Made by a program: the position numbers and the translations under genes. A model generated the notes under the pieces. The model saw nothing but the letters and a program-made list of their open reading frames with translations, did not search any database and had not been told where the DNA came from. A stretch of 64,000 nucleotides of DNA from Pseudoalteromonas sp. MMG010 (GTDB lineage Bacteria > Pseudomonadota > Gammaproteobacteria > Enterobacterales > Alteromonadaceae), in contig NZ_JAGJEG010000001.1 of assembly GCF_018100905.1 (NCBI RefSeq), forward strand, positions 597,917 to 661,916, given 5' to 3'. Below are positions 27,595 to 37,657 of this stretch, in pieces (position 1 is the first letter of the stretch; each line of letters opens with the position of its first letter).

Positions 27595-27632
27595 GAACAT
27601 CTCCTAAGTTAACGATACTGAACTGAAAAATT

Positions 27633-28664
27633 TCAATTTATTGTTTTTAATTTATCTTTAATCATCATAGCACGGGCTGTATCGAGCATTCTATTTGCAA
27701 AGCCCCATTCGTTGTCACACCAAACTAATAACTTTATCAGCCTTTTGTGACTTACACGTGTCTGTGTGCCATCAATAATACATGAATGTGGATCGTGATT
27801 AAAATCAACCGATACCAGCGGCTCTTCGGTATAACTTAAAATACCATCGAGCCTATCTTTTGCTTGTAATTTTAATGCGTTATTTACTGTATTTAAATCA
27901 ACATCAGTGTTGACTGTGACACTTAAATCCATCGCTGTCACATTAATTGTCGGTACGCGAACCGCAATCGCTTCAAAACGCCCTTTTAATTTAGGTAATA
28001 TTCTATCAATACCGCGGGCAAGCTTAGTATCAACCGGAATAATTGATTGGCTTGCTGCTCGGGTACGTCGTAAATCGTGATGATAAGCGTCAATAACTTG
28101 TTGATCATTCATTGATGCATGAATCGTGGTAATCGCCCCTGATTCTATTTCAAACGCATCATCGAGTACTTTTATAACGGGAACAATACAATTAGTGGTG
28201 CACGACCCATTGGAGACAATTGTATGCTCTGGCTTTAATTCATCATCATTAATGCCATAAACAATTGTGGCATCAACGTCATTATCAGCGGGGTGAGAAA
28301 AGAGTACTTTTTTAGCGCCCGCATTTAGATGCAAGTGGGCATCTTCACGCGAGTGATATACCCCCGTACACTCAAGTACAACATCTATATCAAGGGTTTT
28401 CCAAGGTAACTCAATAGGGTTTTCTTCACAAAAAAGTGCAATATTATCACCAGCAACACTAATTGTATCTTCCCCTAATTTAACAGGGAAATTAAAGCGA
28501 CCATGGGAGGTATCGTATTTTAATAGGTGCGCAATCGCGTGAGGATCAGCAAGTTCATTTATAGCGACTATTTTAACTTCATCGCTTAAACCTGATTCGT
28601 ATAATGCACGGACTATATTTCGACCAATTCGACCAAAACCATTTATTGCAAGCTTGATTGCCAT
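27633..28664 (-). CDS. epd: D-erythrose-4-phosphate dehydrogenase Epd
   Basis: The 343-residue GAPDH-like NAD enzyme oxidises erythrose-4-phosphate for pyridoxal phosphate synthesis. The N-terminal [19 protein letters not shown] and catalytic Cys in [13 protein letters not shown] are visible. The segments [30 protein letters not shown] and [21 protein letters not shown] are Epd rather than GapA signatures. Position at the head of epd-pgk-fba supports this. True GapA would be elsewhere. Confidence 0.93.
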   Translation of the reverse strand: MAIKLAINGFGRIGRNIVRALYESGLSDEVKIVAINELADPHAIAHLLKYDTSHGRFNFPVKLGEDTISVAGDNIALFCEENPIELPWKTLDIDVVLECTGVYHSREDAHLHLNAGAKKVLFSHPADNDVDATIVYGINDDELKPEHTIVSNGSCTTNCIVPVIKVLDDAFEIESGAITTIHASMNDQQVIDAYHHDLRRTRAASQSIIPVDTKLARGIDRILPKLKGRFEAIAVRVPTINVTAMDLSVTVNTDVDLNTVNNALKLQAKDRLDGILSYTEEPLVSVDFNHDPHSCIIDGTQTRVSHKRLIKLLVWCDNEWGFANRMLDTARAMMIKDKLKTIN

Positions 28665-28837
28665 TAAATACTAAATCCACTCTTTTTACATGCAGATAAA
28701 GGCACAATGCCTTTTAGATATTTGTATTGTAATCGACCTTACACATGAATATAAGAGGGAAGCATTAGAAACTTTAAATAAACCTAAATGTATACTTTTA
28801 AAGCCAATATCCATTTAGGTTTACGATAAAAATTAAA

Positions 28838-29503
28838 TTAATTATTTAATTTTTCTAGCGCTAAAATCATCTCTTGTGGTTCTGCACGGGTACGGTAATC
28901 AACATCAACGTAACGCCATACAACCTGCCCCTCTTTATTGAGTATAAACGTTGCAGGAATAGGTAAAATAGTACCATTGCCATTATTAAGTGCTTCTAAA
29001 TCAAGACCACGGTCATCACGCATATGATCAAGCAAATAATCAGGCACTTTCCAAGCAACACCAAACTGCGCAGCTACGTCAGCATTTTGGTCACTAAGAA
29101 CTAAAAAATCCATTTTACTGATGTCGCTTTCACTTAGCGAATCGTCTGGCATTTGTGGGCTAATAGCCACCAGCTGAGCACCTAATGCATGTATTTCAGG
29201 TAAACGAAGCTGTAGGGCTTTAAGTTGTAAATTACAGTAAGGGCACCAGCTACCACGATAAAAAGTTATAACCACAGGTCCTTTGGCAAGTAAGGTTGCT
29301 AATTGAACTTGTTCGCCATGTTGGTTTGGTAGCGAAAAATCTGGCGCTATTTGCATGAGCCCTAATGCACTTGCTCCTTGTTCAATAGCCTTTGCTTTTG
29401 CAATTTCGTTATCCACTCCTTGCATAAACTCAGGATTACCTTTACGACCAGCGGCTACTTTAGCCTCTGTTTGTGTTTTTAAATCTTGATAGCTATCACT
29501 CAT
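28838..29503 (-). CDS. AhpC/TSA-type peroxiredoxin-like protein
   Basis: The 221-residue thioredoxin-fold protein has about 50 N-terminal helical residues. The redoxin domain follows: APDFSLPNQHGEQV, then VITFYRGSWCPYCNLQL with a CPYC motif, and LPIPATFILNKEGQVVWRYVDVDYRTRAEP. The CxxC site suggests thiol peroxidase or oxidoreductase activity toward peroxides, probably cytosolic as no signal peptide is seen. Monocistronic, between epd and a symporter operon, no obvious functional link. Confidence 0.85.
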   Translation of the reverse strand: MSDSYQDLKTQTEAKVAAGRKGNPEFMQGVDNEIAKAKAIEQGASALGLMQIAPDFSLPNQHGEQVQLATLLAKGPVVITFYRGSWCPYCNLQLKALQLRLPEIHALGAQLVAISPQMPDDSLSESDISKMDFLVLSDQNADVAAQFGVAWKVPDYLLDHMRDDRGLDLEALNNGNGTILPIPATFILNKEGQVVWRYVDVDYRTRAEPQEMILALEKLNN

Positions 29504-29619
29504 ACTACACTGCTCATTAATTAATTTTGAATACAGGTTAGTTTACAGTATAAAATCGTTATTAGTCACTTTTAATACCACAATATTACCGTGTGTATTT
29601 AAGCGGCGGTATAAATAAA

Positions 29620-29645
29620 AAAAGCCCGGCAGATGCCGGGCTTTT
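29620..29645 (-). terminator. Terminator of the DUF4212/symporter operon
   Basis: AAAAGCCCGGC / GCCGGGCTTTT, an 11-bp GC-rich stem with a 4-nt loop, 21 bp beyond the symporter stop on the minus strand. Confidence 0.93.
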
Positions 29646-29666
29646 GCTGCTTTACACTACATAACC

Positions 29667-31391
29667 TTAGTGAGCCTGTGCTGCACTAGAGCCTTTAGGA
29701 TTTCGAATACCTTCTACCATCTCTTGAATTTCAACAGGAGTGGGGTTAGTTAATTTAAGTACGCCCGCTGCCACAGTAAAGTTAATCAGCATACCGACAA
29801 GGCCAATACCTTCTGGCGAAATACCTAAGAACCAATTTTCAGGACTGTTGAGCTCTGGGCTAACAAACTTAAAGAAAATGATATAAGCCGCGGTAAAACC
29901 AATACCAGTTACCATACCTGCAATAGCACCTTCTTTATTCATGGATTTAGAGAATATCCCCATGATAATTGCAGGGAAGAAACTCGCCGCCGCTAAGCCA
30001 AAGGCAAAGGCCACCACCGATGCTACAAAGCCTGGCGGATTAATCCCAAAGTATGCGGATATAACGATAGCGACCATGGCAGCAAAACGCGCCGCTAGTA
30101 ACTCTTGTTTATCACTTATATCAGGTTTTAGCGTTCGTTTGAGTAAATCATGCGAAACCGAGGTGGAGATAACTAATAATAACCCGGCTGTTGTTGATAA
30201 TGCAGCGGCAATACCACCTGCAGCAACCAAAGCAACAACCCATGCTGGCAAGTCAGCTATTTCGGGGTTAGCAAGTACCATTATATCGCGATCGACTTTC
30301 ACTTCATTGGCACTGCTTGGGTCATCAATTTTACCTGCCGAATAAAACATTTTTCCGTCGCCGTTTTTATCGTTAAATGTAATTAAGCCGGTACGTTCCC
30401 AATTTTTAATCCACGCAGGGGCTTGAGCATATTCAGTCCCACTGCCATCTTTACCATTAATTGTGTCGATCATATTTACACGAGCAAACGAAGCCACGGC
30501 AGGGGCTGTGGTATATACAATCGCAATAAATACTAACGTCCAAGCAGCAGAAATACGTGTATCTTTAACCCGAGGAACCGTGAAAAAGCGAACAATAACA
30601 TGCGGCAAGCCCGCTGTACCGACCATCAATGCCCCTGTAATTGCAAATACGTCAATCATGCTCTTTGAGCCTTCAGTGTATTGTGCAAAACCTAACTCTG
30701 CACTTAAGCCATCGAGCTTATCAAGTACATACATACCTGAGCCATCACTCAATGTGGCACCAAAGCCCGTTTGTGGGAAGAAATGCCCTGTCATCATCAT
30801 TGAAATAAAAATTGCAGGAACTAAGTATGCAAATACGAGTACACAATATTGCGCAACTTGCGTATAAGTAATGCCTTTCATTCCGCCTAAAACAGCATAA
30901 AAGAATACGATTACCATACCAATGTAAACGCCGGTTTCAATTTCTACTTCTAAAAAGCGAGAAAATACCACACCGACACCGCGCATCTGTCCGGCAATGT
31001 ATGTAAAACAAATGAATATTGCACATAAAATTGCAACAACACGTGCTGTTTGAGAGTAGTAACGGTCACCAATAAAATCAGGCACAGTAAATTTTCCAAA
31101 TTTACGTAGATAAGGGGCTAGGCACATAGCAAGTAATACATAGCCACCGGTCCAACCCATTAGATAAACACCGCCATCGTAACCGGCAAACGAAATAATC
31201 CCTGCCATTGAGATAAACGACGCTGCGCTCATCCAGTCAGCGGCTGTTGCCATACCATTAGCTAAAGGAGGAACCCCGCCTCCAGCGACATAAAACTCTT
31301 TCGTTGAACCTGCACGCGCCCATATTGCGATACCGATATAAAGCGCAAAGCTTAAACCAACAATTATAAATGTGAGTGTTTGAACATCCAT
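29667..31391 (-). CDS. Sodium:solute symporter, acetate-permease (ActP-like, VC_2705) subfamily
   Basis: The 574-residue protein has about 13 hydrophobic helices and SSS-family hallmarks: ARAGSTKEFYVAGGGVPPLANGMATAADWMSAASFISMAGIISF near the N-terminus, GWTGGYVLL, and YFGINPPGFVASVVAFAFGLAAASFFPAI near the end. An 80-residue hydrophilic loop (around 305-385) is typical of the VC_2705 branch. It probably imports acetate or another short carboxylate with Na+. It follows the DUF4212 gene by 10 bp (ribosome site AGGAG overlaps the preceding stop region). Divergent from a symporter-domain hybrid kinase that may control it. Confidence 0.9.
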   Translation of the reverse strand: MDVQTLTFIIVGLSFALYIGIAIWARAGSTKEFYVAGGGVPPLANGMATAADWMSAASFISMAGIISFAGYDGGVYLMGWTGGYVLLAMCLAPYLRKFGKFTVPDFIGDRYYSQTARVVAILCAIFICFTYIAGQMRGVGVVFSRFLEVEIETGVYIGMVIVFFYAVLGGMKGITYTQVAQYCVLVFAYLVPAIFISMMMTGHFFPQTGFGATLSDGSGMYVLDKLDGLSAELGFAQYTEGSKSMIDVFAITGALMVGTAGLPHVIVRFFTVPRVKDTRISAAWTLVFIAIVYTTAPAVASFARVNMIDTINGKDGSGTEYAQAPAWIKNWERTGLITFNDKNGDGKMFYSAGKIDDPSSANEVKVDRDIMVLANPEIADLPAWVVALVAAGGIAAALSTTAGLLLVISTSVSHDLLKRTLKPDISDKQELLAARFAAMVAIVISAYFGINPPGFVASVVAFAFGLAAASFFPAIIMGIFSKSMNKEGAIAGMVTGIGFTAAYIIFFKFVSPELNSPENWFLGISPEGIGLVGMLINFTVAAGVLKLTNPTPVEIQEMVEGIRNPKGSSAAQAH

Positions 31392-31401
31392 TACTTAGCT
31401 C

Positions 31402-31665
31402 CTATTCGTCTACGCCATATTTTTTATCTAACGCATTCATTTTGAAAACGTAAACAAAAATCAAAGCTACAAAAGTGTAAATAGCACCTTGCTGTGAAAA
31501 CCAAAAACCCAATTTAAAACCTAAAAAACGCACTTCATTCAGTACATCAACCAGTAATATGCCAAAGCCAAATGAGACCACAAACCATACTGTTAGTAAC
31601 TTAAACAGTAGTGAGATGTTTTCTGCCCAATATGCTTTTGCTTGTTCTTCATCTTTAAAAGCCAT
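31402..31665 (-). CDS. DUF4212 small membrane protein, symporter partner
   Basis: The 87-residue protein has two predicted transmembrane helices (about 20-42 and 52-74), with AYWAENISLLFKLLTVWFVVSFG and GFWFSQQGAIYTFVALIFVYV typical of DUF4212, the counterpart of E. coli YjcH beside ActP. The ATG at 31665 has an AGGGGA ribosome site; upstream in-frame codons (to 31818) lack family similarity. First gene of the symporter operon. Confidence 0.9.
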   Translation of the reverse strand: MAFKDEEQAKAYWAENISLLFKLLTVWFVVSFGFGILLVDVLNEVRFLGFKLGFWFSQQGAIYTFVALIFVYVFKMNALDKKYGVDE

Positions 31666-32084
31666 TTTTATTTTCCCCTTTAAGCACCGTGTTATTACGA
31701 TGGGTGGTTTTTTATACTCGTTAATAAATGTAGCAACACTGATTAAAATAAGAATTGAGACCATAGTCGTAACACCAATATAACGTTTACGTAAGCTGCA
31801 AATAGATGATAAAAACACAATTGTTAACTTAATGTTTTTAAATGAATTATTTTATTAACATTATCTTTTTTATATATTTATTAATGTTTTAATTATTTAT
31901 GCGACTTTAGTCTAAAGCGACCGTCTTTAAAAAATAATCAAGTACATTCAATATGTTACAAATGGTATGAGAATATTTAAAAAATCATTACTACCGCTGT
32001 TTCATAGTTCTGGTATGGTGTTAATGAGTAAAATATAGTGACATTATTATAATTTTTAATTGTGAGATAAGGCTAAATAACAAC
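31666..32084. other. Divergent promoter region, no recognised sites
   Basis: This 419-bp AT-rich region lies between the DUF4212/symporter operon and the hybrid kinase gene. It must hold both promoters, but no clear operator, hairpin or RNA gene was recognised. Confidence 0.4.
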
Positions 32085-35000
32085 ATGACAGTAGTATTGA
32101 TTTTAGTGGCATTGGGATACATTGGAATGCTGTTTTGGTTAGCTAATTGGGGAGATAAAACGACTGCGCTGGCAAAAAAAATAAGCCATCATCCGTTTGT
32201 ATATTCTCTTTCACTTGGAATTTACTGTACCTCATGGACTTATTATGGTTCGGTGGGCACCGCAGCAACAAGTAGCTGGAGCTATTTACCTATTTTATTA
32301 GGCCCTGCTTTATTATTTTTCTTTGGTCAACGCTTTTTACGCAAGCTGGTGTTGGTAAGTAAAAAACAAAATATAACAACCATCGCTGATTTTATTTCTG
32401 CACGCTACGGCAAGCGCCAAACCACTGCAATTATGGTTACTATTATTGCGCTGCTTGCGACTATCCCCTATATCGCTTTACAGTTGAAAGCACTAAGCAC
32501 TAGCTTTTTATTATTACAAAATAGTAACCAAATATCGGGCGATATGTTGGCCTTATCAGCAACATTGATTATGGCATTGTTTGCTATCTTTTTTGGTACT
32601 CGCAAAGTGGATGTGACAGAGTACCGTTCTGGATTAATGCTAGCCGTTGCCTTTGAATCACTTATTAAGCTGATTGCTTTAGTGGCTGTTGCTGGGCTGG
32701 GTCTTTATAGTTTAATGAGCTTATCTGAGAGTGAATCACTCACATCAACAAGTATGCTACATTGGGGTGAATTTAACTTTTTTAGTTTTAACTTCATTGG
32801 CCAATCACTCATGGCCGCTGCAGCAATTATTTGCTTGCCTCGCCAGTTTCATGTCACCGTGGTCGACAACCAAGACAAACGTCACTTATTTACTGCTCGT
32901 TGGGCTTTTCCATTATATTTGTTACTCACTGCGGTGATGATATTACCCATCGCCACTGCAGCCATTCACCCAAGCATAGGTGATGGCTTTTCACCTGACA
33001 GCTTTGTACTCGCACTGCCACTGTTACATGACAATGCTATTTTAACGACATTTGTTTTTATTGGTGGCCTATCGGCTGCGACGGCCATGATTGTGGTCGC
33101 AACGCTGACACTCAGTACCATGATTTCAAATGATGTTGTCCTTCCGTTAATTTTACGCCGAAAGTTTAAGCGTAATTTAATAACCTCTAGTTATAAATCA
33201 CAAATATTATTAGTACGACGTTTTAGTATTGCTGGGATTTTAATACTGTCTTATCTTTACCAGCAATGGTTTAGTCATAATAGTGCGTTAGCGAGTATGG
33301 GATTGGTGGCCTTTTCTTTAGTCACGCAATTATTACCCGCTATTGTTGGTGGATTATATTGGCGAAAAGGTCACGCTTACGGAGTATATGCGGGTTTATT
33401 AGCAGGCTTTATATGTTGGGTATTATTTTTAATGTTCCCAATTTTAGATGCCGGTAATTCGTTAACTACCGAGCTACAACAAACATTAATAACTCGTGGG
33501 ACTTTAATTGCTTTATTTGCCAATATTGGTTGTTACATTAGCTTTTCACTCGGTGCTGATGAGCGCTTAATTGATAAAATTCAAGCTGCCGCCTTTGTCG
33601 ATCCTAAAGATCAAACGTTATTGTCAAAGCATTCAAATAAAGATGTAAAAGCAACGGTTTATGATTTTAAAATTTTATTACAAACCTTTTTAGGCATACA
33701 ACGAAGTCAGCAAGTACTTGCTCACTTTGCTTTAAACCATGCCATTAATGATAATAACGCCCACCCTAAGGCTGAGTTTATCGCTTATTGCGAGCGCGCA
33801 TTAACCGGTGTACTTGGAGCATCCTCAGCACAAGCATTAATTCGTACTGTATCGTCGGGCAAACGTATGGCTTTTGAAGAGGTCGTAAACTTTTTTGATG
33901 AAACGACACAAGCTTTACAATTTAATCAAAATTTACTTTTCACCTCATTAGAAAACCTCAGTCATGGTATTTCGGTTGTCGATAAAGATTTGAAGTTAGT
34001 GGCATGGAATAAACGCTATGCAGAGATGTTTGGTTATCCTGAAGGTTTCTTAGAAGTAGGCCAAGCAATACAGGATATTATACGTTACAACGCTAAACGA
34101 GGTGAATGTGGCCCAGGTGAAATTGAGCGACAAGTAGAAAAACGTGTACAACATTTAAAAAATGGTAGCTCTCATCACTTCATCAGACATCGTCGTAATG
34201 GCCAAGTTTACGAAATGATTGGCAACCCACTTCCTGATGGCGGCTTTGTTACCAGTTTTTCTGATATCACTACGCATATCAACACACAAAATGCGTTAGA
34301 AGAAATCAATATGGATTTAGAAAACCGCATAGAAGCACGTACTCAAGAAGTACAAACGATCAACAGAGATTTACATGCACAAATACAAAGCAGGGTTAAA
34401 ACAGAACAAGCGCTCACTTTGGCAAAAAGAGAAGCTGAGCATGCCAATGATAGTAAAACGCGATTTTTAGCTTTAGCCAGTCACGATATATTACAGCCAT
34501 TAAATGCAGCGCGCTTATACCTTGCAGCCATTGATGAAAATCAACTAAGTAGTAATAACAAAAATAATTTTGATAAGTTAGGAGATAGCTTAGATTCGAC
34601 CGTACATTTAATGTCGGCTTTACTAGAAATTGCAAAATTAGAACAAGGCGCAATGACCCCCACTCCTCGTCATTTCAGTATTGATGACATATTGTTACCA
34701 TTGCAAAGCGAGTACGCCATTTTATCTAGTGATAAAGGACTCACACTTAATGTACGCTCACAACAGCAAATTGTGCACAGCGATATTACTTATTTACGCC
34801 GTATTATTCAAAACCTCGTGTCTAACGCGGTTAAATATACCGATACCGGTCGTGTACTTATTGCATGTCGTAATCGTAAACATAACTTACGTATCGAAGT
34901 ATGGGATACCGGACCGGGTATTAGTGATGTTGAACAAGCAAAAATATTTAATGACTTTTATCGCATTCAAAGCAAAGATAATAAAGGTGTAGGCCTAGGT

Positions 35001-35519
35001 TTAGGAGTCGTCAAACGAATGGTCGATTTACTCAGTTTAGAGTTATTTGTTGATTCGCAGTTACATAAAGGAAGTCGCTTTAGTATTGAGGTGCCTTATG
35101 GGGATGCCATGCTTGTACAACAAAAAGACACCACAAACAGTTTAATAGAAAATCGAGCCACGGTGAATATTATTGCTGTTGACGATGATCCTAAAAACCT
35201 CGCGGCAATGGCGAGTTTATTAAATAAATGGCAGGCCAATTATACACTATTTGAAAATGTTGATAACGTCCTTAACCACGCACATAACCACAGTGCCCCC
35301 AATGTAATTTTAATGGATTATCAGTTAGGTCATTCGCTAGATGGGATTGATGTAATTAATAAGCTTCGTGAAATTTGGCAAAGTGAAATTCCAGCTATTT
35401 TAATAACCGCGGTGCGCGATAACGAATTAAAACAACAAACAAAAGCACAAAAAATTCACTATTTAAGTAAGCCTATCAAACCCGGTAAACTTAAAGCATT
35501 ATTAAATCACAGTAGTTAA
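32085..35519 (+). CDS. Symporter-domain hybrid sensor histidine kinase (CrbS/MxtR type)
   Basis: The 1144-residue protein has an N-terminal SSS transporter-like membrane domain of about 12-13 helices (residues 1-500). A PAS_7-like domain (about 630-750; NLSHGISVVDKDLKLVAWN) follows, then a coiled coil and a HisKA box with His800 (LALASHDILQPLNAARL). The HATPase domain has NLVSNAVKY, DTGPGISD and GVGLGLGVVKRM. The C-terminal receiver carries Asp1078 (VILMDYQLG). This is the architecture of CrbS, which controls acetate use in Vibrio through CrbR. Its divergent position from an ActP-like symporter supports a carboxylate-uptake role. No CrbR gene lies next to it. Confidence 0.92.
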   Translation: MTVVLILVALGYIGMLFWLANWGDKTTALAKKISHHPFVYSLSLGIYCTSWTYYGSVGTAATSSWSYLPILLGPALLFFFGQRFLRKLVLVSKKQNITTIADFISARYGKRQTTAIMVTIIALLATIPYIALQLKALSTSFLLLQNSNQISGDMLALSATLIMALFAIFFGTRKVDVTEYRSGLMLAVAFESLIKLIALVAVAGLGLYSLMSLSESESLTSTSMLHWGEFNFFSFNFIGQSLMAAAAIICLPRQFHVTVVDNQDKRHLFTARWAFPLYLLLTAVMILPIATAAIHPSIGDGFSPDSFVLALPLLHDNAILTTFVFIGGLSAATAMIVVATLTLSTMISNDVVLPLILRRKFKRNLITSSYKSQILLVRRFSIAGILILSYLYQQWFSHNSALASMGLVAFSLVTQLLPAIVGGLYWRKGHAYGVYAGLLAGFICWVLFLMFPILDAGNSLTTELQQTLITRGTLIALFANIGCYISFSLGADERLIDKIQAAAFVDPKDQTLLSKHSNKDVKATVYDFKILLQTFLGIQRSQQVLAHFALNHAINDNNAHPKAEFIAYCERALTGVLGASSAQALIRTVSSGKRMAFEEVVNFFDETTQALQFNQNLLFTSLENLSHGISVVDKDLKLVAWNKRYAEMFGYPEGFLEVGQAIQDIIRYNAKRGECGPGEIERQVEKRVQHLKNGSSHHFIRHRRNGQVYEMIGNPLPDGGFVTSFSDITTHINTQNALEEINMDLENRIEARTQEVQTINRDLHAQIQSRVKTEQALTLAKREAEHANDSKTRFLALASHDILQPLNAARLYLAAIDENQLSSNNKNNFDKLGDSLDSTVHLMSALLEIAKLEQGAMTPTPRHFSIDDILLPLQSEYAILSSDKGLTLNVRSQQQIVHSDITYLRRIIQNLVSNAVKYTDTGRVLIACRNRKHNLRIEVWDTGPGISDVEQAKIFNDFYRIQSKDNKGVGLGLGVVKRMVDLLSLELFVDSQLHKGSRFSIEVPYGDAMLVQQKDTTNSLIENRATVNIIAVDDDPKNLAAMASLLNKWQANYTLFENVDNVLNHAHNHSAPNVILMDYQLGHSLDGIDVINKLREIWQSEIPAILITAVRDNELKQQTKAQKIHYLSKPIKPGKLKALLNHSS

Positions 35520-35645
35520 GGTATTTATACCCGTTCGTTTTATGGCGGGTTACGGCTGTGTAGTTAAAAATGTAGTGAACATGAGTGAGTATGATTCATT
35601 TGCTACGGATTATCCTTGGACTTCCCATCGTTTGCTAGACACTCA

Positions 35646-35872
35646 ATGAGTTAGAATTTGACCCTCAAGCGCTCAAAGAGTGGTACAAATTAGGTGCAAC
35701 CGTACGAGATCAATTCAAAAAGAAATTGTCAGAAGTCTTAAAGCACCCTCAGATTGAAGCGAGCCAACTGAGAGAGAGCTGCCAGATTGCTACACAATTA
35801 AGCGGCGTAAAGCAGGGTATCATCTACGATGTCACAGCATCGTTCTCAATTTACTTAAGGGCACTGAGTTAA
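35646..35872 (+). pseudogene. Remnant of a RelE/ParE-superfamily toxin
   Basis: The frame from 35648 reads ELEFDPQALKEWYKLGATVR, then DQFKKKLSEVLKHPQIEASQLRE, a clear RelE-like N-terminal half. After the GA repeat near 35780 the expected continuation ELPDCYTIKRRKAGYHL appears in another frame, and the original frame resumes around YDV. The normal RelE C-terminus is not recognisable, and the start codon region is shortened. No antitoxin gene is found upstream. A two-base slippage in GAGAGAGAG explains the first shift. A decayed toxin gene. Confidence 0.75.
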
Positions 35873-35902
35873 AAAGCTTTAGTTTATAAACTCACAAAAT
35901 AA

Positions 35903-35933
35903 AAAACCCCGAACATAAGCTGTTCGGGGTTTT
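35903..35933 (-). terminator. Terminator of the acidic lipoprotein gene
   Basis: AAAACCCCGAACA / TGTTCGGGGTTTT stem of 13 bp with a 5-nt loop. It lies 38 bp beyond the lipoprotein stop on the minus strand. Confidence 0.93.
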
Positions 35934-35971
35934 ATATTTTATAACGCAATTATAAATTTATAATTAAGCGC

Positions 35972-37330
35972 TTAAAGGTTATCAGTTACGGTACGACTTA
36001 GCGTCATTTTGTAACCAGTATCCGTTGTTTCATCTTCTTCTAAGATTAATATGTAGTTACCTTCTTCGGTAAAGTCCATATCGCTTTGTTGAAGTAAAAC
36101 AATTTGTTGGTCATTATCTTCAAATACCACATATACCGTGTATATTTCATTATCTACAACTTCTTCTTCTTGGTCGTAGATATTAACACCATCAACTACA
36201 TTCGTTGCTTCATCAACTGTTTCACCGTCAAGCGTGAAGAAAACATCAACTTCAGCAACATCTTGACCTGCGTAAGTTTCAATTAAGTTAACAACAGTAA
36301 CAGCATGGCTGTAGCTACTTGGTGTTAAGTTCTCTTCTACCGTCATCATACGAATGCCGTTATCTTGGTCATAGTAGAAGATACCTGCCGCACTTTGCTC
36401 ACGCTCAAGTGTAATTAGGAAATTATCCGCTACTTTTTCTTCGCTTTCGTCGTACATTGCAACACTGTAGCTGTTTGGCGAAAGTGATAAATAATCGGTG
36501 TACTCATCGCTCTGCGTTGAATTTGTTTCAGTTACTGTATCACCACGTGTCACAGAAAAACTAATTGGAGAGTATTCATCCATTGTATTAATAAAGCGTA
36601 ATTGACCTAATGCCGATTGGTGATTAAGTTCTGTTACAAAGTTGCTATCAGTAACTACATCAAGTGTAATACCGTCGCTTTCTGTTGCGTAGCTTGGACG
36701 AATTATTGCAACATAACTTGCATCATCATTGTAGTAAATTGATTCAGATTCAAACACAACATCAGTACTACCTGCTTCAGTAATATAAATTGTGTAATAA
36801 CCTTCGTCTAATTCTTGTAGTTCAGGCTCACTTAAATATTGAGAAGAGCTAAATAATGTCGCAGTCTCAAATAAACCATCATCATTAGCTAAGTAAATGT
36901 CATATTCAGTGTTTTCATCTGTAATGTTGAAAAACCCTAAATTAAATTCATCTTCATCACTATCAATATCAATATCTAACTGAGTAAATGTCGGCTCATC
37001 AAAATCACCACTCATTACGATTAGCTGAGTTCTATCACCACGTATAGTAATGTCAGCTTCTTCGATAGTAATGTAACTATCGTTTGAATCTAGGTACTGA
37101 TAACTTACTTCGTAATCGCCAGTACTGTAGTTATGACGAGTGGTTACATCTGCAAAATCGGCACCAGAACGCTCAGTTTCATCAACAAATAATCGTGTAT
37201 AAGGACTATTGTAAGAACCATTGTATACTTGAATATAGCCAGTGTTACTAGAGCTATCGCTGCCAGAACATGCCGTCAGCATCGTTAAAATACTTAGAGG
37301 TAAAGCCGCTTTAAGCAGTGTATTTTTCAT
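35972..37330 (-). CDS. Acidic lipoprotein with DUF4397-like repeats
   Basis: The 452-residue protein has a type II signal peptide with lipobox LTAC (Cys21) and a Ser-rich linker (SGSDSSSN). The first domain (TGYIQVYNGSYNSPYTRLFVDE) resembles DUF4397. Similar beta-strand units recur near residues 240 (GQLRFINTMDEYSPISFSV) and 340 (SHAVTVVNLIETYAGQDVAEVDVFF), suggesting three or four Ig-like repeats. It is strongly acidic, typical of surface proteins in marine bacteria. Function unknown; probably outer-membrane anchored. Monocistronic. Confidence 0.75.
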   Translation of the reverse strand: MKNTLLKAALPLSILTMLTACSGSDSSSNTGYIQVYNGSYNSPYTRLFVDETERSGADFADVTTRHNYSTGDYEVSYQYLDSNDSYITIEEADITIRGDRTQLIVMSGDFDEPTFTQLDIDIDSDEDEFNLGFFNITDENTEYDIYLANDDGLFETATLFSSSQYLSEPELQELDEGYYTIYITEAGSTDVVFESESIYYNDDASYVAIIRPSYATESDGITLDVVTDSNFVTELNHQSALGQLRFINTMDEYSPISFSVTRGDTVTETNSTQSDEYTDYLSLSPNSYSVAMYDESEEKVADNFLITLEREQSAAGIFYYDQDNGIRMMTVEENLTPSSYSHAVTVVNLIETYAGQDVAEVDVFFTLDGETVDEATNVVDGVNIYDQEEEVVDNEIYTVYVVFEDNDQQIVLLQQSDMDFTEEGNYILILEEDETTDTGYKMTLSRTVTDNL

Positions 37331-37657
37331 TTATTTTTCCCTTCTCATTAAAGTGCTTATTATGACTTTAAAAAAGAAAAAAAATTCCCTTTTTTACAAA
37401 GTATTGTCAGAATTTACACTTCTTTACATTGGTGTAAGAAATTGTAATTTTTGACATACATAATAAGCAAAAATTTCGCAAATCATATTTGTCCTGTAGT
37501 GTACTTTACAAAATAACTACATGCTACCCCTTGTGTACCTTCTCAATCGGGTATTACTGCTTATAGCAATAAAACAATTTTATATAAGCTGTTAGTAATA
37601 TATAAAAAATTAACTTATGATCACCCCTATATATTTTGGTCAATAGTAATTTCATTT
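37331..37657. other. Divergent intergenic region
   Basis: This 327-bp AT-rich region lies between the acidic lipoprotein and the TMEM143-family gene. It contains a TTACAC/GTGTAA inverted repeat (37414-37437) and a TTGACA at 37451 without a matching -10 element. No RNA gene or coding frame recognised. Confidence 0.4.

Noticed and set aside
30463..30867. Plus-strand open frame inside the symporter gene
   Set aside because: Antisense shadow of conserved transmembrane segments; no ribosome site or recognised motif.
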